Shown: positions 61,280-64,000 of the stretch, piece by piece
Numbering within the stretch: the first letter of the stretch is position 1
How the letters are laid out: every line of letters starts with the position of its first letter
Assembly (NCBI RefSeq): GCF_030409505.1
Contig: NZ_JAUFPZ010000002.1
Coordinates: forward strand, 806,001-870,000
Direction: 5' to 3'
DNA length: 64,000 nucleotides
Origin: Zunongwangia endophytica
GTDB taxonomy: Bacteria; Bacteroidota; Bacteroidia; Flavobacteriales; Flavobacteriaceae
Translations under genes and position numbers: made by a program
The notes under the pieces: generated by a model
The model's input: the letters and a program-made list of their open reading frames with translations, nothing else
What the model was told of the DNA's origin: nothing
The model's database searches: none

Positions 61280-63862
61280 ATGCATAGAGAACCTAAGTTA
61301 GAGCGTTTTAATGAAAACGTTCTTTCTAAGTACCAAATTTATAACAGTCTTTTTCTAACCTTGCCTTTTGATGATATCAAAAAGACAGGCTCTTTACTTC
61401 CTCTTTTTCAGGAAGTTTGTGAGGAAGGTTTCAAGCAAAAGAAAAATCCTTCTGAAATTGTAGAAGCATTTTTTGATAAATATCTTGATGATCCTTCTGA
61501 AAATGAGATGAATGAACTACTTTTTAGGTTTATTCAGTATATAGAAAGACAGGTTGTATTGTTTGATGCTATTGAGGATGCTGCATTCCCGATTGTGAAT
61601 AACATGGATGGTATTGGGACTTTAAGAAATATGAAGGAAGAGTCTGAATCTCAAAATCAGACAGAAGGAATAAGAGAATTTTTAAAGCGATTTAAGGTAA
61701 GACCAACTTTAACTGCCCATCCAACTCAATTTTATCCAGGAGCTGTTCTTGGAATTATTACCGATTTGGATAAAGCAATTCAAGAAAATGATCTTTTAAA
61801 AATTAAGCAGCTTTTATCACAATTAGGAAAAACACCATTTTTCAAAAAAGAAAAGCCAACGCCTTACGACGAGGCTGTTAGCTTAATTTGGTATTTTGAA
61901 AACGTGTTTTATCAAAGCGTAAGTAAAATCTACAACTACATTCAGCAAAATTTATTTGATGGTGAAAGTGTAGGAAATGAAATTATAGAATTAGGTTTCT
62001 GGCCAGGTGGAGATCGTGACGGTAATCCTTTTGTAACAACAAATATTACACTTCAGGTAGCTAAAAGATTAAAAAGTACCATCCTATTCTGCTATTATCA
62101 AGATGCCAGAAAACTGAAAAGAAGATTGACTTTTGAAGGAGTAAGAGAGACCATTGAAGAGATCGAAAAAGAATTGTACGAAGGTGCAGTTTCTGAAAGC
62201 GGTGATATTAAATTATCTCTTGAAGACTTGAAGTCTAAACTTCAGTCAGTAAGAGAAGTAATTATCGATAAGCATCAATCGCTTTTCTTGGATGATGTAG
62301 ATGATCTATTAAATAAAGTAAACCTTTTTGGTTATCATTTAGCAACATTAGACATCCGTCAGGATAGTGGTGTTCACGAAGAAGTTCTTTCTGAAATTAT
62401 CGAAGTTTGTGAAAAAAGAGGAGACAATTTAATTCCGAAGAATTACAAAGAGCTTTCTAACGAGGAGCAAATTGAAATTCTTACGAATGTAAAAGGAAAT
62501 CTTTCTGCAGATGAGTTTAATCAAGAAGGTGGTATGGGACAAGCTACGATTTCTTCTATCCATGCTATGAAAGAAATTCAGCAGAAAAATGGTGAAAAAG
62601 GAGCTAATCGCTATATAATTAGTCACAGTGAAGTTCCACAGAGTATCTTAGAACCTTTTGCATTCTTAAGGTTATGTGGTTGGGATAAGCCAACGGTAGA
62701 TATTATTCCGTTATTCGAAACAGTACCAGATTTAAAGGCATCACCAGATGTGATGAAGACTTTATACAGCAATCCTGTTTATCGTGAGCATTTAGAGCGC
62801 AGAGGGAATAAGCAAACGATAATGCTTGGTTTTAGTGATGGTACAAAAGATGGTGGTTATTTAATGGCTAACTGGAGTATCTACAAAGCAAAACAAGAAT
62901 TAACTGAGATTTCTAGAGAATACGATATTAAAGTAACTTTCTTTGATGGTCGTGGAGGACCACCAGCGCGTGGTGGTGGAAAAACTCACCAGTTCTATGC
63001 TTCCTTAGGATCTGCTATCGAAAATGAAGAAATTCAGTTAACAGTACAGGGACAAACCATTAGTTCTAATTTTGGAACTAAAGACAGTTGCCAATACAAC
63101 TTAGAGCAGTTAATTAGTGCTGGAGTATCAAACGAGATCTTTAATCACGGTAAAAATAATTTATCTGAAGAAGATCGCGCGACGATGGTAGATTTAGCCG
63201 AATCTAGCTATGATACTTATATGAACTTCAAATCTCATCCAAGGTTTATTCCTTACTTAGAGAAAATGAGTACATTAAAGTATTATGCTAAAACAAACAT
63301 TGGTAGTCGCCCATCTAAGCGAAACAATAATGAATTAAACTTAGATAATTTAAGAGCGATACCATTTGTAGGTAGCTGGAGCCAGTTAAAGCAGAATGTT
63401 CCTGGTTTCTTTGGAGTAGGAACCGCATTGAAGCAATACGAGGAAAAAGGAGAATTTGATAAAGTGAAGCAACTTTACAATAATTCGATATTCTTTAAAA
63501 CCTTGTTGGAAAATAGTATGATGAGTTTAACTAAATCTTTCTTCGAACTTACTTCTTATATGAAGGATGATGAAGAGTTTGGTGAATTCTGGCAATTAAT
63601 TCATGATGAATATGAACGTTCTAAAGAAATGTTGCTAAAAGTTACAGGTTATAAGGAATTAATGGAAAACGAACCTGCGATGAGAGCTTCTATACAAGCT
63701 AGAGAGCGTATCGTACTACCATTACTTACAATACAGCAACATGCATTAAGAATGGTGCAGAAACTCCAAAAAGGTGAAGATGGCGCCCGTTTAGATGAAT
63801 TTGAAAAAATGGTTACCAGATCATTATACGGAAATATTAATGCAAGTAGAAATTCTGCATAA
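61280..63862 (+). CDS. ppc: Phosphoenolpyruvate carboxylase
   Basis: 860 aa, a little shorter than E. coli Ppc (883 aa). Catalytic His147 in LTAHPTQ, GGDRDGNPFV, MLGFSDGTKDGG, and the glycine-rich loop FFDGRGGPPARGGG (R558 in it), then QGQTIS. The C-terminus ends NINASRNSA, where E. coli ends with the RNTG motif. It fixes bicarbonate onto PEP to give oxaloacetate, an anaplerotic step. The stop overlaps the following gene by 1 nt (TAATG). Confidence 0.94.
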   Translation: MHREPKLERFNENVLSKYQIYNSLFLTLPFDDIKKTGSLLPLFQEVCEEGFKQKKNPSEIVEAFFDKYLDDPSENEMNELLFRFIQYIERQVVLFDAIEDAAFPIVNNMDGIGTLRNMKEESESQNQTEGIREFLKRFKVRPTLTAHPTQFYPGAVLGIITDLDKAIQENDLLKIKQLLSQLGKTPFFKKEKPTPYDEAVSLIWYFENVFYQSVSKIYNYIQQNLFDGESVGNEIIELGFWPGGDRDGNPFVTTNITLQVAKRLKSTILFCYYQDARKLKRRLTFEGVRETIEEIEKELYEGAVSESGDIKLSLEDLKSKLQSVREVIIDKHQSLFLDDVDDLLNKVNLFGYHLATLDIRQDSGVHEEVLSEIIEVCEKRGDNLIPKNYKELSNEEQIEILTNVKGNLSADEFNQEGGMGQATISSIHAMKEIQQKNGEKGANRYIISHSEVPQSILEPFAFLRLCGWDKPTVDIIPLFETVPDLKASPDVMKTLYSNPVYREHLERRGNKQTIMLGFSDGTKDGGYLMANWSIYKAKQELTEISREYDIKVTFFDGRGGPPARGGGKTHQFYASLGSAIENEEIQLTVQGQTISSNFGTKDSCQYNLEQLISAGVSNEIFNHGKNNLSEEDRATMVDLAESSYDTYMNFKSHPRFIPYLEKMSTLKYYAKTNIGSRPSKRNNNELNLDNLRAIPFVGSWSQLKQNVPGFFGVGTALKQYEEKGEFDKVKQLYNNSIFFKTLLENSMMSLTKSFFELTSYMKDDEEFGEFWQLIHDEYERSKEMLLKVTGYKELMENEPAMRASIQARERIVLPLLTIQQHALRMVQKLQKGEDGARLDEFEKMVTRSLYGNINASRNSA

Positions 63863-64000
63863 TGAATGTAGAGCAAATAAGTGCATCTGAATATAATTCG
63901 TTCTATGAAAATTATATCAAGATTATCCCCAAAGAAACTTCTTTGGGGATATTATTTTTAGATAATCTGAAAGAGGTTTCACATCTATTAGAAAATTTAT
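63862..64000 (+). CDS. DinB-family protein, partial (N-terminus only)
   Basis: 46 codons to the window end, no stop. It starts at the ATG overlapping the ppc stop. MNVEQISASEYNSFYENYI resembles the first helix of DinB/DUF1572-type four-helix proteins common in Bacteroidota. A strong hairpin lies inside the coding sequence (63924-63951). Assignment is tentative because most of the gene is missing. Confidence 0.6.
   Translation, partial: MNVEQISASEYNSFYENYIKIIPKETSLGILFLDNLKEVSHLLENL
63924..63958 (+). terminator. Hairpin inside the start of the DinB-like gene
   Basis: TATCCCCAAAG (63924-63934) pairs perfectly with CTTTGGGGATA (63941-63951) over a 6-nt loop, and TTATTTTT follows. This has the form of a rho-independent terminator, yet lies about 60 nt into an ORF. 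It could end ppc transcription and act as an attenuator for the downstream gene. Confidence 0.5.

Noticed and set aside
1..64000. Search for tRNA, rRNA, CRISPR repeats, insertion sequences and prophage genes.
   Set aside because: No cloverleaf-like T-loop sequences, repeat-spacer units, transposases or integrases were found by reading; short RNAs without strong motifs would be missed.

Overview
The window is AT-rich, densely packed chromosomal DNA from a member of the Flavobacteriaceae (Bacteroidota). A marine genus of the Zunongwangia/Gramella type is my inference from gene content. The evidence is the promoter pattern TAnnTTTG with no Shine-Dalgarno signals, several TTG starts, and typical flavobacterial families: a flexirubin/aryl-polyene-type pigment cluster, a Bacteroidetes-type TamB and LptD, BshA for bacillithiol, paired GH92 mannosidases, and a GH3/beta-lactamase fusion. 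I saw no rRNA, tRNA, CRISPR array, insertion sequence or prophage. It reads as core genome with one carbohydrate/TonB patch.

Layout: 1-10.1 kb (+) is the end of a polyene (aryl polyene/flexirubin-like) cluster: a ketosynthase homologue without its active-site Cys, NodB deacetylase, LolA, FabZ-like dehydratase, glycosyltransferase-DUF2062, an MMPL exporter with a methyltransferase-like tail, a C45 acyltransferase lipoprotein and a PaaK-like ligase. 10.1-16.0 kb (-) holds an outer-membrane protein and an RNA-modification operon (tsaD, rsmE, DUF4159, TrmH-type, AI-2E permease, THUMP-like methyltransferase). 16.0-25.2 kb holds TamB, pfkA-mgsA, a PagL-like deacylase, a deoxyribonucleotidase, PAP2 and a YghZ-type aldo/keto reductase. 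25.3-33.4 kb holds RidA, LptD, a peptidoglycan amidase, an MCE protein and an iron-sulfur protein pair. 33.4-41.2 kb holds GH3/beta-lactamase, bshA, a small outer-membrane protein and a YdiJ-like FAD/Fe-S dehydrogenase. 41.3-49.0 kb is a TonB/GH92 patch containing a frameshifted TonB-dependent receptor. 49.3-58.7 kb holds a methyltransferase, a coiled-coil secreted protein, ychF, a topoisomerase IV operon (parE, small membrane protein, parC) and mscL. 58.7-64.0 kb holds an XRE regulator, an M14 peptidase, an Lrp-family regulator, PEP carboxylase and the start of a DinB-family gene.

Working together: much of the window serves the cell envelope (TamB, LptD, amidase, MCE protein, PagL-like protein, PAP2, pigment export). 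pfkA-mgsA, the YghZ-type reductase and BshA suggest methylglyoxal and thiol stress handling. The most interesting non-coding feature is the 59.18-59.46 kb divergent region. It carries a series of TTTACA-N2-TGTAAA operator-like sites spaced about 35 nt apart and overlapping both deduced promoters, those of an uncharacterised XRE repressor and of an M14 peptidase. It looks like an autoregulated switch.
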